A stretch of DNA of 35,767 nt, from positions 1-35,767 of the forward strand of contig JAGHER010000184.1 of NCBI GenBank assembly GCA_017889125.1, in the 5' to 3' direction. This DNA is from Lachnospiraceae bacterium. Its GTDB lineage: Bacteria; Bacillota; Clostridia; Lachnospirales; Lachnospiraceae. Each line of letters starts with the position of its first letter. Positions within the stretch are counted from its first letter, which is position 1. Position numbers and translations under genes: made by a program. Below the pieces are notes generated by a model. The model made no database searches, was not told the DNA's origin, and saw only the letters and a program-made list of their open reading frames with translations. Positions 24,452 through 32,285 of this stretch are shown here, one piece after another.

Positions 24452-24550
24452 GGCCAGTTACCGCTCTGCACAGACAGAGCCGCCTCACGACGGCCGCACG
24501 TTTCGGGACTGGCGCTTATCGATGCACAGGCATCGGCTGCGCTGTGCATC
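24452..24550 (-). promoter_or_regulatory. Structured leader of the sugar-binding protein mRNA
   Basis: Within the minus-strand leader there are three nested or adjacent stems: a 9-bp stem GATGCACAG/CTGTGCATC (24521-24529 with 24542-24550), a 6-bp outer stem (24453-24458 with 24508-24513), and inside it a GCTCTG/CAGAGC hairpin (24463-24468 with 24475-24480). I recognise no known riboswitch consensus. It ends about 30 nt before the start codon. Confidence 0.45.
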
Positions 24551-24580
24551 TCGTCAACTCCAGTCAACCTTCGTGCTCTT

Positions 24581-24641
24581 AATATAGCAAATTTGCACAA
24601 ATACGTACATGAGAATATGTGAAGCAAACATAGAAATATGT
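24581..24641 (-). promoter_or_regulatory. Candidate activator-dependent promoter with 21-bp-spaced repeats
   Basis: Minus-strand TATATT (24581-24586), 17 bp, and a poor -35 TGTACG (24604-24609). Just upstream two copies of ACATATT (24614-24620 and 24635-24641) are spaced 21 bp, two helical turns, the usual spacing of AraC-family half-sites next to a -35 box. The second copy extends to GACATATTT, which recurs at 20340-20348 beside the alpha-galactosidase promoter. Confidence 0.5.
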
Positions 24642-24695
24642 CACATATCTCCCCTTTCCTTCCCTATTTTTATACATATTTCCATTTTTGTATAC

Positions 24696-24740
24696 AAAAA
24701 TCCCGACAAAACCTTCCAAAAAAGGCTCTGTCGGGATTTC
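24696..24740. terminator. Terminator after the anti-sigma factor gene
   Basis: An 11-bp perfect stem (24698-24708 with 24729-24739) with an inner AACCTT/AAGG hairpin is flanked by T-rich sequence on both strands. It follows the anti-sigma stop at 24766 in the minus direction. The gap 24424-24765 holds this, the sugar promoter and its leader, and no gene. Confidence 0.88.
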
Positions 24741-24765
24741 TTTTTCTCAATTGCTTTCAAGCGGT

Positions 24766-27168
24766 TTATTCCGTCCACATCCAGAAGATACTTCCGCTGT
24801 CGCGGCGGTACACTGCAGGCGTCCGGCCATTTCCGCCGGAAAATGTGCCCTGCAGCAGTGCGCTCTGCACTCCCAGATGCTCCGGGAATGTGGACTGCTC
24901 AAGCTCCCCCAAAGCATCCGCTGCCCAGGCATCCGGATACATTCCGGGGCCCCTGCGGATCAGCTGGCGCTCCCGCCCGCTGAGATAGTCCGATGCATAT
25001 ACTGCTTTCTTTTCTTCTTTCTCCTCTTCCGGCTCAAAGATAATCTGTGTGCCGTTTTGGGTAATCTGCACACCAGACTGCGCATACTTTATGGCATCTC
25101 CAGGGCCAAAAAGATCCGGCTCATTCTCCAGGCTGGGAATGATCTCCACTCTTCTGGCCGGCTCTGTCTTCTCCGCTTCCTCTGCCTCTTCCTGCTCTGC
25201 AGACTCACCGGCAGGTTTCTCGGATTCCTGTACCTGATTTTGAAGCATCTCCTGATCAGCTGCAGATTCCTCACTGGCTGCCATCTCTGCTGTGCTTTCT
25301 GGCTCCACCGCATTTTCCGGCTCCGCCACGCTCTCCGGCTCCGCCACGCTCTCCGGCTCCGCCACGCTCTCCGACTCCGCCGCGCTCTCCGGCTCTGCCG
25401 CGCTTTCCTGGCTCTCCGCTGCAGGCTGCTCTTCATCATCCGTCAGCTCATCTGCAGGCTCCTGCCTGTCTGCCGACTCCGCCTCCGATGGATATGTTTC
25501 CTCCGGCTGGCTCTCCTTCAGTTCAGTCTCCTCGGTTTCTATATCCGCCGGTTCAGAGGTGACGCCGGTCTCACTCTCCAGGGAAGCTTCTGTCTCCGGC
25601 TCATGCCCGGCTGATTCGGTCTCCGGCTCGCTTTCAGGTGATTCTTTCTCTGGCTGGCCCTCTGCTGATTCCGCTTCCAGCTCACTTCCAGCCGGTTCCT
25701 CTTCCGGCTCGCTTTCAGCCGGTTCTGTCTCTGGCCGGTGCTCTGTCATTTCGCGGTCCGCTGTTTCGGACGCGGATGCTTCTTCACCAGCTCCAGCTGT
25801 CTCTTTATCAGACGATTCTTTAACTTCAGCCTGGGCCGGTGTGGCCATGTCATCTGCTGCACCGTCTTCCCCATAGCCACTATCTGCCTGGCCCAGCTCA
25901 TCCTTCTCCAGCTCATCTGCAAGCGGAGCCTGGGATACCGCCTCCTCCTGGGACAGCGTCTCCTGTACGGCAGCCATCTCATCCGGCTTTATCTCACTGG
26001 CTTCTACCTCACTGGCTTCTATCTCGCCAGGCTGCATCTCATCAGCATCTGCGCCCACTGCCGCCAGGATTTCCTCTTTCTCTGCCGGGGCGGCCTCTGT
26101 TTCTGCAGGCACACTCTCTTCCTTTGATTCCTTAACCTCTGCCGGAATCCTGTCGCTCTCTGCCGGTACCGGCAAAGGCACGGGCACGGCTGACTCAGCA
26201 AGCTCTGTTCTGCCGGAATCTGCAGATTTCTCTCCGCTGTCCTCCGGCATATCTGCAGGCATATTTTCCTGGCTGTCTGCCTGATCCCTATCAGCAGAAG
26301 AATCGGCGTCTGCAGAAGCCAGACTGCGGTCCTCCGAAACCGGTTCCGTCTTAATGATGGTCACCTTGGAGCTTACGTAATATTCATTTGCCTGAATCTC
26401 CTGGGTCAGCTCCTCCATGGACTGGCCAGCCATGCGCTCATAGGCCACGGCGCCATCTGCATTCAGCGCTTCATTCTCTCCCACCAGCTGACCAACAAAC
26501 TCCGCTTTCCCCGGTGAGATCTGGTAGGTCTCCGCCAGCTCCTTAAGCTCATCTGTCACCTCTATGGTCTGGTCATAGACCACGGCACTCACCTGATGAT
26601 CCGTCAGCGCCTTCTCCACATTGGAAGACACCTGGGTCTTAACTGCCTCTGCCCGCTGCTGATTTTTCCCAGAGACAGACACCAGAACCGCATGCTCATT
26701 TCCATCTGCGTTCAGATATCCCTGGTCTACCAGAGATGTCACTACCTGGTTCACTGCGTCCTCAACGGTGGCTCCCTTTAGATTAGTATTCAGCAAAAGC
26801 GCCTGACCGTCCTCATTCACCCCGCTGGCCGCGGTAATCCGGTCTCTGCGGTTTAAGGAAAGCCTCAGGCTGGGATTCACATCGATCTCCACCTCAGAAA
26901 CCACCTGGACAAATTCATAGTGGTAGGCACCTCCGCCCACCACTGCCAGACAGACACAGGCTGCCGCACACAAGCCGCCGAAACGCCGGCCTGCCAAAGA
27001 CAGCTTTTTCGAAGAAATCTTCTTTTGCGGAACCGGCTCCTGAGGAACCGAAAGGTCCAGCCTGGACCATATGTCCGGAGTGGATGCCGCCAGAGCAGAC
27101 TGAAGGTGCTTTTCGATTTCCTGCCGGGTAAAAACAGTATTCTGTTTTTTGTGCTCCACGTGCTTCAC
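24766..27168 (-). CDS. RsgI-like transmembrane anti-sigma factor with long acidic stalk
   Basis: This 800-residue protein has a cytoplasmic N-terminus (1-62), one membrane segment (about 63-85), an RsgI-like extracellular middle domain (about 87-275, with V-S-E-V-E-I-D-V-N-P-S-L), then a stalk of about 400 residues dominated by Glu, Ser, Ala and Pro (about 276-675), and a C-terminal region of about 125 residues that I do not recognise. Asn98-Pro99 matches the position where RsgI proteins are reported to self-cleave. It begins with GTG overlapping the sigma-factor stop (GTGA), so the two are translationally coupled. It should hold the ECF sigma factor at the membrane until an outside signal arrives. 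The N-terminus differs from the classic RsgI N-domain that binds SigI. The stalk contains 18-bp coding repeats. Confidence 0.85.
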   Translation of the reverse strand: MKHVEHKKQNTVFTRQEIEKHLQSALAASTPDIWSRLDLSVPQEPVPQKKISSKKLSLAGRRFGGLCAAACVCLAVVGGGAYHYEFVQVVSEVEIDVNPSLRLSLNRRDRITAASGVNEDGQALLLNTNLKGATVEDAVNQVVTSLVDQGYLNADGNEHAVLVSVSGKNQQRAEAVKTQVSSNVEKALTDHQVSAVVYDQTIEVTDELKELAETYQISPGKAEFVGQLVGENEALNADGAVAYERMAGQSMEELTQEIQANEYYVSSKVTIIKTEPVSEDRSLASADADSSADRDQADSQENMPADMPEDSGEKSADSGRTELAESAVPVPLPVPAESDRIPAEVKESKEESVPAETEAAPAEKEEILAAVGADADEMQPGEIEASEVEASEIKPDEMAAVQETLSQEEAVSQAPLADELEKDELGQADSGYGEDGAADDMATPAQAEVKESSDKETAGAGEEASASETADREMTEHRPETEPAESEPEEEPAGSELEAESAEGQPEKESPESEPETESAGHEPETEASLESETGVTSEPADIETEETELKESQPEETYPSEAESADRQEPADELTDDEEQPAAESQESAAEPESAAESESVAEPESVAEPESVAEPENAVEPESTAEMAASEESAADQEMLQNQVQESEKPAGESAEQEEAEEAEKTEPARRVEIIPSLENEPDLFGPGDAIKYAQSGVQITQNGTQIIFEPEEEKEEKKAVYASDYLSGRERQLIRRGPGMYPDAWAADALGELEQSTFPEHLGVQSALLQGTFSGGNGRTPAVYRRDSGSIFWMWTE
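25295..25402 (-). repeat. 18-bp coding repeats in the anti-sigma stalk
   Basis: Six 18-bp units run from 25295 to 25402 and encode hexapeptides of the A-E-P-E-S-V type on the minus strand. Units 25331-25348 and 25349-25366 are identical; the outer units have diverged. The period keeps the frame, so unit number can change without disrupting the protein. Confidence 0.9.
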
Positions 27169-27737
27169 TCCTCTCTTAAATATTGCTCCAGCTTCTTCAT
27201 TGCGCGGTTATATTTGGACAAAACCGTGGCAAGGGGCATACCGAGAGCCTGGGCAATCTCTCTGTGCTTAAGGCCTGAGGAATTCTTAAGCAGGACAATC
27301 TGCCTCTCCTCCTCCTTTAACGCCTCCAGCGCAGCCTTCAGCACCAGCTTATCTGCCGCATTCTCAATCTGCGGGCAGAATTCGCCGCTCTCTGTTCCAT
27401 TTAACTCATCAAGTCCTACATCCGACTGGTGCTTCTGTTCCCGGAACTTCATATAGCAGAGATTTCTGGCAATAGTAAACATCCAGGCCAGAGGCTTTCC
27501 CTGGGGCTGGTATCCGGAGGCAGAAGTCCATATCTTCATATAGGTTTCCTGCATAACTTCTTCGGTGTCATGGGGATTCCTGAGAATCGATAAGATAAAT
27601 CCATATAAAGTTCTGTCCGTTTTCTCATATAACTGCTTAAACGCGTCCTGGCTTCCTTCGCCCACCTGCCGCAGCAGATCCTCGTCAAGCGACTGCTCTA
27701 AAAGCTCCGGGACCCGTAAGGTATCCAAAGATAACAT
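27165..27737 (-). CDS. ECF-type RNA polymerase sigma factor
   Basis: This 190-residue sigma-70-family protein has region 2 (about 32-98, with the D-T-E-E-V-M-Q-E-T-Y-M-K-I-W core) and region 4 (about 132-186, with H-R-E-I-A-Q-A-L-G-M-P-L-A-T-V-L-S as its HTH); regions 1 and 3 are absent, as in ECF factors. GGGAAAGGA precedes the ATG. The stop overlaps the start of the RsgI-like anti-sigma gene by 4 bp (27165-27168). The ECF pair should respond to an envelope or extracellular signal. I could not identify an autoregulated promoter upstream. Confidence 0.92.
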   Translation of the reverse strand: MLSLDTLRVPELLEQSLDEDLLRQVGEGSQDAFKQLYEKTDRTLYGFILSILRNPHDTEEVMQETYMKIWTSASGYQPQGKPLAWMFTIARNLCYMKFREQKHQSDVGLDELNGTESGEFCPQIENAADKLVLKAALEALKEEERQIVLLKNSSGLKHREIAQALGMPLATVLSKYNRAMKKLEQYLREE

Positions 27738-27824
27738 GGATTGGAATTCCTTTCCCTACTTAGTTAATGCAGGAAACAGAAAACTTATTGCATGGTGTAC
27801 AAAAAATATTTCTGTGTTCATTTC

Positions 27825-29000
27825 CTACTCTGCACAATAGCTGTTCTCCACCGTCATGACGCAGCGGCACCGGCCATCCTTTTCCTGCACAAGACGGCCA
27901 ATCCTGTCCCGCAGCTGGTCATACTGGCTGTATTTATAATCCCTGGGAACCACCAGGTCAAAAATCAGATTAATCCGCTCCACACCATTTACCATGCGGA
28001 AGTCATGAAACTGCAGGCGGGAATCTACCTCATTCAGCACATTGGCCAGCATCTCCTTCATCTCCAGATAGGCCTGGTTCTTTGTCTCCACCGGGTCCAT
28101 ATGGATCACCAGAGAAATATGGAAGCGCCTAAAGGCCTCCTGCTCAATCCGGTCCACAATCTCATGGGAAACCTGAATATCCACATCACAGGGAACCTCC
28201 GCATGGATAGATGCCATGCTTCTGGAAGGCCCGTAATTATGTATAATCAGGTCATGGGTTCCCACAATTCCCTCAAAGCTCTCTACATAATTGCTGATTT
28301 CCATATATAAGGAATGGTCAATAGGCGCGCCGATCAGGGGTTCCAGGGTATCCTTGGCAATATTGATACCGGCAGCCAGCACCGCCAGAGACACTAAAAG
28401 CCCCACAATGCCGTCGATGTTCCAGCCCAGCAGGCCAAAGGCCAGAAGGGAGACAATGGTGGCGGAGGTCGCCAGCACATCGCCCATGGAATCAGCGGAG
28501 GTGGCCAGCATGACTGAGGAATTGATCCGCTTTCCCAGCTTTTTATTGAACAGGCCCATCCACAGCTTCACCGCCACGGAAAGCACCAGGATCACCACAG
28601 AGACCGTCTGAAAGCTCATTTCCTCCGGATGAAGGATCTTCCCCACAGAGGTCTTAAAAAGGGAAAATCCCACCTGGATGACCAGGAAGGCAACGATAAA
28701 CGCAGAGATATATTCAATTCTCCCATGTCCAAAGGGGTGGTCCTCATCCGCAGGCTTTCCCGCCATCTTTGCCCCCACAAAGCCGATAATCGAGGAGGCC
28801 GCGTCCGACAGGTTGTTGAATGCATCTGCCATAACGGAAATACTGTTTACAAACAGGCCAATGGAAAGCTTCGCCCCAAAAAGGACCAGATTGCACAGAA
28901 TTCCCACAATACCAGAAAGCATCCCGTACCGCGTCCGGACCTGGGGATCCTCCGTATTTTCCCAGTCCGGCACCCATAATTTTACTAAAAAATCAGTCAT
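27825..29000 (-). CDS. Cation diffusion facilitator (CDF) transporter
   Basis: This protein of about 391 residues has a hydrophobic region of about six segments (25-215) with the metal-site motifs D-A-F-N-N-L-S-D and H-P-F-G-H-G-R-I-E-Y, and D-S-M-G-D in a later helix, then a cytoplasmic C-terminal domain (about 215-300). The extra residues after 300 make it longer than FieF and like the longer Firmicute CDF proteins. It should export a divalent metal such as Zn, Fe or Mn in exchange for protons. ATG at 29000 is chosen over the TTG at 29012, as GGAG lies 6 nt upstream. It follows truA by 42 bp. Confidence 0.92.
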   Translation of the reverse strand: MTDFLVKLWVPDWENTEDPQVRTRYGMLSGIVGILCNLVLFGAKLSIGLFVNSISVMADAFNNLSDAASSIIGFVGAKMAGKPADEDHPFGHGRIEYISAFIVAFLVIQVGFSLFKTSVGKILHPEEMSFQTVSVVILVLSVAVKLWMGLFNKKLGKRINSSVMLATSADSMGDVLATSATIVSLLAFGLLGWNIDGIVGLLVSLAVLAAGINIAKDTLEPLIGAPIDHSLYMEISNYVESFEGIVGTHDLIIHNYGPSRSMASIHAEVPCDVDIQVSHEIVDRIEQEAFRRFHISLVIHMDPVETKNQAYLEMKEMLANVLNEVDSRLQFHDFRMVNGVERINLIFDLVVPRDYKYSQYDQLRDRIGRLVQEKDGRCRCVMTVENSYCAE

Positions 29001-29042
29001 TCTTTTCTCCAACTTCCCTTACGATGATGATGCACAGATATC

Positions 29043-29789
29043 TTAATATTCTACCGACATCAGAAAAAGGCCCTCCGGCGGCGCGGTAAAACCGGCTGCT
29101 CCCCGGTCCCTGGCCTTAAAGATCTCTTCCATGGACTCAGGGCTTCGCTTCCCCAGCCCCACCTCCAGGAGAGTCCCCGTCATTATCCGTACCATATATT
29201 GAAGGAACCCATCGCCTGTGTAGGAAATGGAAATCCTCCCATTCTCCTGTGCAATGCGGATGGCCTCAACGGTACGTACAGTAGATTTTTTCATTTTTTT
29301 GTTGCCGCAGAAGCTCTTAAAGTCATGGGTTCCTTCCAGGATGGCCGCCGCCTGGCGCATCTGCTCCACATCCAGGGAAAAGGGGAAGCCGTAAACATAT
29401 TTTCTCTCAAATACGTTCTTTTTACTCCCCATATCAATGTGGTAGCAATAGGTTTTCCTTTTGGCGGAAAGCCTGGCGTGAAAACGCGGCGGGACGCAGG
29501 AAACCTCCAGCACCTTGATGTCCTCAGGCAGATACCGATTGACATACTCCAGAATCTCCTGGGGCTTTTGCTCTCCTGGAAGCGTCACATTAGCCATCTG
29601 TCCCATAGCGTGGACACCGGCATCCGTACGCCCGGAGCCGCAGACCTCCACCGGCTGACCGCAGTATTCCTCCAGCACCTTTTCCAGCTTCCCCTGGATA
29701 GTGCGGTCGGTGCTTTTCTGTTTCTGCCAGCCCTCATACCGCGTCCCGTCATACTGGAGCCGCAGCAGGTAGTTTGTCCCTTCGCTCAT
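29043..29789 (-). CDS. truA: tRNA pseudouridine synthase TruA
   Basis: This protein of about 248 residues makes pseudouridine at positions 38-40 of the tRNA anticodon arm. The catalytic Asp56 lies in G-S-G-R-T-D-A-G-V-H, and the flanking Y-D-G-T-R-Y-E-G-W and Y-C-Y-H-I motifs are diagnostic. ATG at 29789 is preferred to 29798, because AAAGG is then 9 nt upstream, whereas it abuts the upper ATG. It lies between the VanZ-like and CDF genes on the minus strand and is probably in the same unit. Confidence 0.95.
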   Translation of the reverse strand: MSEGTNYLLRLQYDGTRYEGWQKQKSTDRTIQGKLEKVLEEYCGQPVEVCGSGRTDAGVHAMGQMANVTLPGEQKPQEILEYVNRYLPEDIKVLEVSCVPPRFHARLSAKRKTYCYHIDMGSKKNVFERKYVYGFPFSLDVEQMRQAAAILEGTHDFKSFCGNKKMKKSTVRTVEAIRIAQENGRISISYTGDGFLQYMVRIMTGTLLEVGLGKRSPESMEEIFKARDRGAAGFTAPPEGLFLMSVEY

Positions 29790-29868
29790 ATCCCCCATCC
29801 TTTCTTCTATATTTCCCCGTATTTCTCCTGCGCTATTCGCATCTCTTCTCTGGTCTTTTCTTTATCCC

Positions 29869-30393
29869 CTAGCGCCAGCCTCGCCGCCTTCTGCCTCTGC
29901 GCCTGGACATATTCCAGAGACGCTTAACGAGTGCCGCTGCAAGAAGGCCAAAGCATGCTCCCGCCATGTCCAGCCACACATCGCTGATCTGCGCAGAGCG
30001 GCCCGGAGAAAACAGCTGAATGGTCTCGTCCAGGAAGGGCACTGCCAGAACGGCCAGGGCTAAGGGCAGAAAGCGGGAAGCTGTCTGCCGGTATCCCCGG
30101 CTTCTCTGGGAATATAGGTAAAAATTCTTCATCAAAAGCATGCCGAACACCGCATACTCGCAAAAGTGAGCAGTCTTGCGCACCAGATGCTCCGTAAGCC
30201 ACCCGCTGCCGACGCCTATTTTATCCAGCATGCCGCAGAGCAGCGTCAGCACCCGGCCGCTTTCCTGAGAGGACAGATCCGCCGGAGTCATGGAGTGGCC
30301 AAAGATCACCAGGATCCACACGGCCAGCAAAAGAAGCCAGAGCTGCTCCGCCTCCAGGCTCAGACTGGGCATATTGAGCCGTTTCTTTGTCAT
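29869..30393 (-). CDS. VanZ family membrane protein
   Basis: This 174-residue protein has four membrane segments and the VanZ signature elements H-S-M-T-P-A-D-L-S, R-K-T-A-H-F-C-E-Y-A-V-F-G and D-E-T-I-Q-L-F-S-P-G-R-S-A-Q-I-S-D-V. VanZ of Tn1546 adds low teicoplanin resistance, but chromosomal relatives are widespread and of unknown function. Its ATG overlaps the aminotransferase stop (ATGA). No other vancomycin-resistance gene lies here, so resistance should not be inferred. Confidence 0.88.
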   Translation of the reverse strand: MTKKRLNMPSLSLEAEQLWLLLLAVWILVIFGHSMTPADLSSQESGRVLTLLCGMLDKIGVGSGWLTEHLVRKTAHFCEYAVFGMLLMKNFYLYSQRSRGYRQTASRFLPLALAVLAVPFLDETIQLFSPGRSAQISDVWLDMAGACFGLLAAALVKRLWNMSRRRGRRRRGWR

Positions 30394-31571
30394 AAAACCT
30401 CCTGTCCTTCCAGGATCTTGCTGTCCTTTACCGCCTTCACCGCCGCATTTAATACCGGTTCATCCTGTACTAATGCCAGCCGCACATGTCCCTCGCCGGA
30501 GGGCCCGAAGGCGCTTCCCGGCGTTACCATCACGCCGGATTTCTCCACCAGATCCATGGCAAAGCGCTCAGAGGAGGTATAATTTTCCGGAATCCGTGCC
30601 CACACGAACATGGTCGCCTGGGGCTTATCCATCTTCCATCCAATGGAAGAAAAGCCGTCGCAGAGAATATCCCGACGCCTTTCATACGCCTTTCTGGTTA
30701 CCGTCACACAGGACTGGTCGCCGGATATGGCCGCAATGGCTGCCTTCTGGACGGGGATGAACATACCGTAATCCATATTGGACTTTAAGGTCTTCAAATG
30801 GGATACCACCTGCTCATTTCCCACGCAGAAGCCGACCCGGGCGCCGGCAAGGCCGTAGGTCTTGGACAAAGAGTTAAACTCCACGCCCACATCCTTAGCC
30901 CCAGGGTAAGCCAGAAAGCTTCCGCCGCGCCGTCCGTCAAAGACCAGCTCGCTGTAGGCATTGTCATGAAGCACGATAATGTCATATTTCTTTGCAAAGG
31001 CAATTAATTCCTCATAAAAGCTGTCCGGCGCCAAAACTGTGGTAGGATTATTGGGGTATGAGACAACCATAAATTTTGCCTTCCGGGCCACATCCTCAGG
31101 GATATCCTTAAGCTGGATAATGTAGCCGTTTTCCTTCTTCTGGGGCATGTAATAAAGCGACCCGCCGGCGATCATGGGGCCGTCGCCAAACACCGGATAG
31201 CAGGGATCGGGAACCAGCACAATATCCCCCTCATCTACAATGGAAAGGGCAATATGGGCCAGGCCTTCCTGAGAGCCTAAGAGGGAGCAGATCTCCTTCT
31301 GCGGATCTAACGTCACCCCGTACCGCCGGGAATACCAGCCAGCCGCTGCCTCCAGAAGCTCCTTCTGGTCATTGATGGCGTATACGTAATTCTTCTCATC
31401 GGCAGCCGCCTGGCAAAGGGCCTCCAGAATATGCTTTGCCGGCGGAATATTGGGCGTGCCTACACTTAAATCAATCACCGGCAGGCCGTCCTGCAGCCTT
31501 TGTTTTTTTATTTCCAGCAGACGGGAAAAGATTCCTTCCCCGAACCGGTCCATTCGTTTTGCAAATTTCAT
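30390..31571 (-). CDS. PLP-dependent class I/II aminotransferase
   Basis: This 393-residue fold-type I aminotransferase resembles LL-diaminopimelate/aspartate aminotransferases. PLP residues are visible: Asn175 in S-Y-P-N-N-P, Asp203 and Tyr206 in L-H-D-N-A-Y, Lys237 in S-L-S-K-T-Y, and Arg245 in A-G-A-R-V-G-F; Arg368 or a neighbour in the V-R-L-A-L motif should bind the substrate carboxylate. The amino donor or acceptor cannot be fixed from sequence. It heads the minus-strand unit with vanZ, truA and CDF genes and overlaps vanZ by 4 bp. A near-consensus promoter lies at 31627-31655. Confidence 0.9.
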   Translation of the reverse strand: MKFAKRMDRFGEGIFSRLLEIKKQRLQDGLPVIDLSVGTPNIPPAKHILEALCQAAADEKNYVYAINDQKELLEAAAGWYSRRYGVTLDPQKEICSLLGSQEGLAHIALSIVDEGDIVLVPDPCYPVFGDGPMIAGGSLYYMPQKKENGYIIQLKDIPEDVARKAKFMVVSYPNNPTTVLAPDSFYEELIAFAKKYDIIVLHDNAYSELVFDGRRGGSFLAYPGAKDVGVEFNSLSKTYGLAGARVGFCVGNEQVVSHLKTLKSNMDYGMFIPVQKAAIAAISGDQSCVTVTRKAYERRRDILCDGFSSIGWKMDKPQATMFVWARIPENYTSSERFAMDLVEKSGVMVTPGSAFGPSGEGHVRLALVQDEPVLNAAVKAVKDSKILEGQEVL

Positions 31572-31891
31572 CGTTTATCCTCCCGAAAGCCAAAATAAGT
31601 CCCTGGCTTTTTTGTTTATCTTTGCCATTATAGTACAAATGCCCTGGGATTACAAGGTATAATCCCGCAACAATGCCTATGTTTTCCAGGGTTTTTCCCT
31701 AAACTTTATTCTTCGCTTTGCACGTATATTTCCTGATTTTCACCGTCAAAAATATAAGCAGAGATTTTTAATCCCGATTTTTTATACCCGATAACTGGGG
31801 ATTGTGGCCTGTCTGCAACCCTTGCTATTCTATAAGAAACAAACGGTCGCCAAAGTGACGCAAACTGCAAAAGAAAGGAGGAGCCCCATTT
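31572..31891. other. Intergenic region with promoter, no gene found
   Basis: This 320-bp gap holds the aminotransferase promoter and, further on, an AATCCC/GGGGATT inverted repeat and an AT-rich stretch before the XRE gene. I see no further gene and no clear promoter for the XRE gene. Confidence 0.6.
31627..31655 (-). promoter_or_regulatory. Promoter of the aminotransferase unit
   Basis: Minus-strand TTGTAA (31650-31655), 17 bp, and perfect TATAAT (31627-31632), about 56 bp before the ATG. Confidence 0.75.
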
Positions 31892-32119
31892 ATGATTACT
31901 TATGAGCCATTTTTCGCCACGCTGAAGCGAAAAAGAATCTCTACCTACTATCTGGTCAATACCTACGGCTTCTCCAAAGGTACCTTAGACAGCCTGAAGC
32001 AGGGGCGCAATATCACCCTCAGTACCCTTGATTATCTCTGTGAACTGCTTCAATGTGAGCCGGAAGACATTATCCGCTACACGCCAAATCAAACACCGAA
32101 AAATCCCGCTCAGGAATGA
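31892..32119 (+). CDS. Small XRE-family DNA-binding protein
   Basis: This 75-residue protein is almost only a Cro/CI-type HTH: T-L-K-R-K-R-I-S-T-Y-Y-L leads into helix 2, F-S-K-G-T-L-D-S-L-K-Q-G is the recognition helix, and L-D-Y-L-C-E-L-L-Q-C-E-P-E-D-I closes the fold. It resembles the YozG/HTH_26 group of small Firmicute regulators. The ribosome site AAAGGAGGAG is very strong. No partner toxin, phage gene or integrase is nearby, so it may be an orphan regulator. Its last codons form the left arm of its terminator. Confidence 0.88.
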   Translation: MITYEPFFATLKRKRISTYYLVNTYGFSKGTLDSLKQGRNITLSTLDYLCELLQCEPEDIIRYTPNQTPKNPAQE

Positions 32120-32160
32120 GAAAACAGAAAGCGATTTCTCTATCTCTGAGCGGGATTTTT
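32099..32160. terminator. Bidirectional terminator overlapping the XRE gene end
   Basis: A 15-bp perfect stem (32099-32113 with 32146-32160), symmetrical with A-run on one side and T-run on the other, so it works in both directions. The left arm lies inside the last codons of the XRE gene, before its stop at 32117-32119. It may also end the flavodiiron transcript from the other side. Confidence 0.88.
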
Positions 32161-32173
32161 GTATCCTCATGCA

Positions 32174-32252
32174 GCCGTCTGCCAGCCGTTTGTCAGTCAT
32201 CTGCCAGCCGCTTGCCAGTCATCTGCCAGCTGCTTGCCAGCTATCCGCCAGC
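32174..32252. repeat. 22-bp tandem repeat, about 3.5 units
   Basis: Units at 32174-32195, 32196-32217 and 32218-32239 and a partial at 32240-32252; the second and third differ at one base. Each unit holds a TGCCAGC motif and a second TTGCCA-like motif. The array occupies most of the gap between the XRE terminator and the stop of the flavodiiron gene at 32286, and is non-coding. Confidence 0.85.
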
Positions 32253-32285
32253 CTACGATCGGCGCCAATGATTTTCTTCCAGACT

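Noticed and set aside
29869-30393. Glycopeptide resistance by the VanZ-like protein
   Set aside because: No vanHAX or vanRS genes are nearby, and chromosomal VanZ relatives are common without any resistance.
31835-31885. GACGCAAA-type motif before the XRE gene, resembling part of a c-di-GMP-I riboswitch
   Set aside because: Only the short GACGCAAA word fits; the GGCAAACC element, the tetraloop stem and the second helix are missing, and the region is too short.
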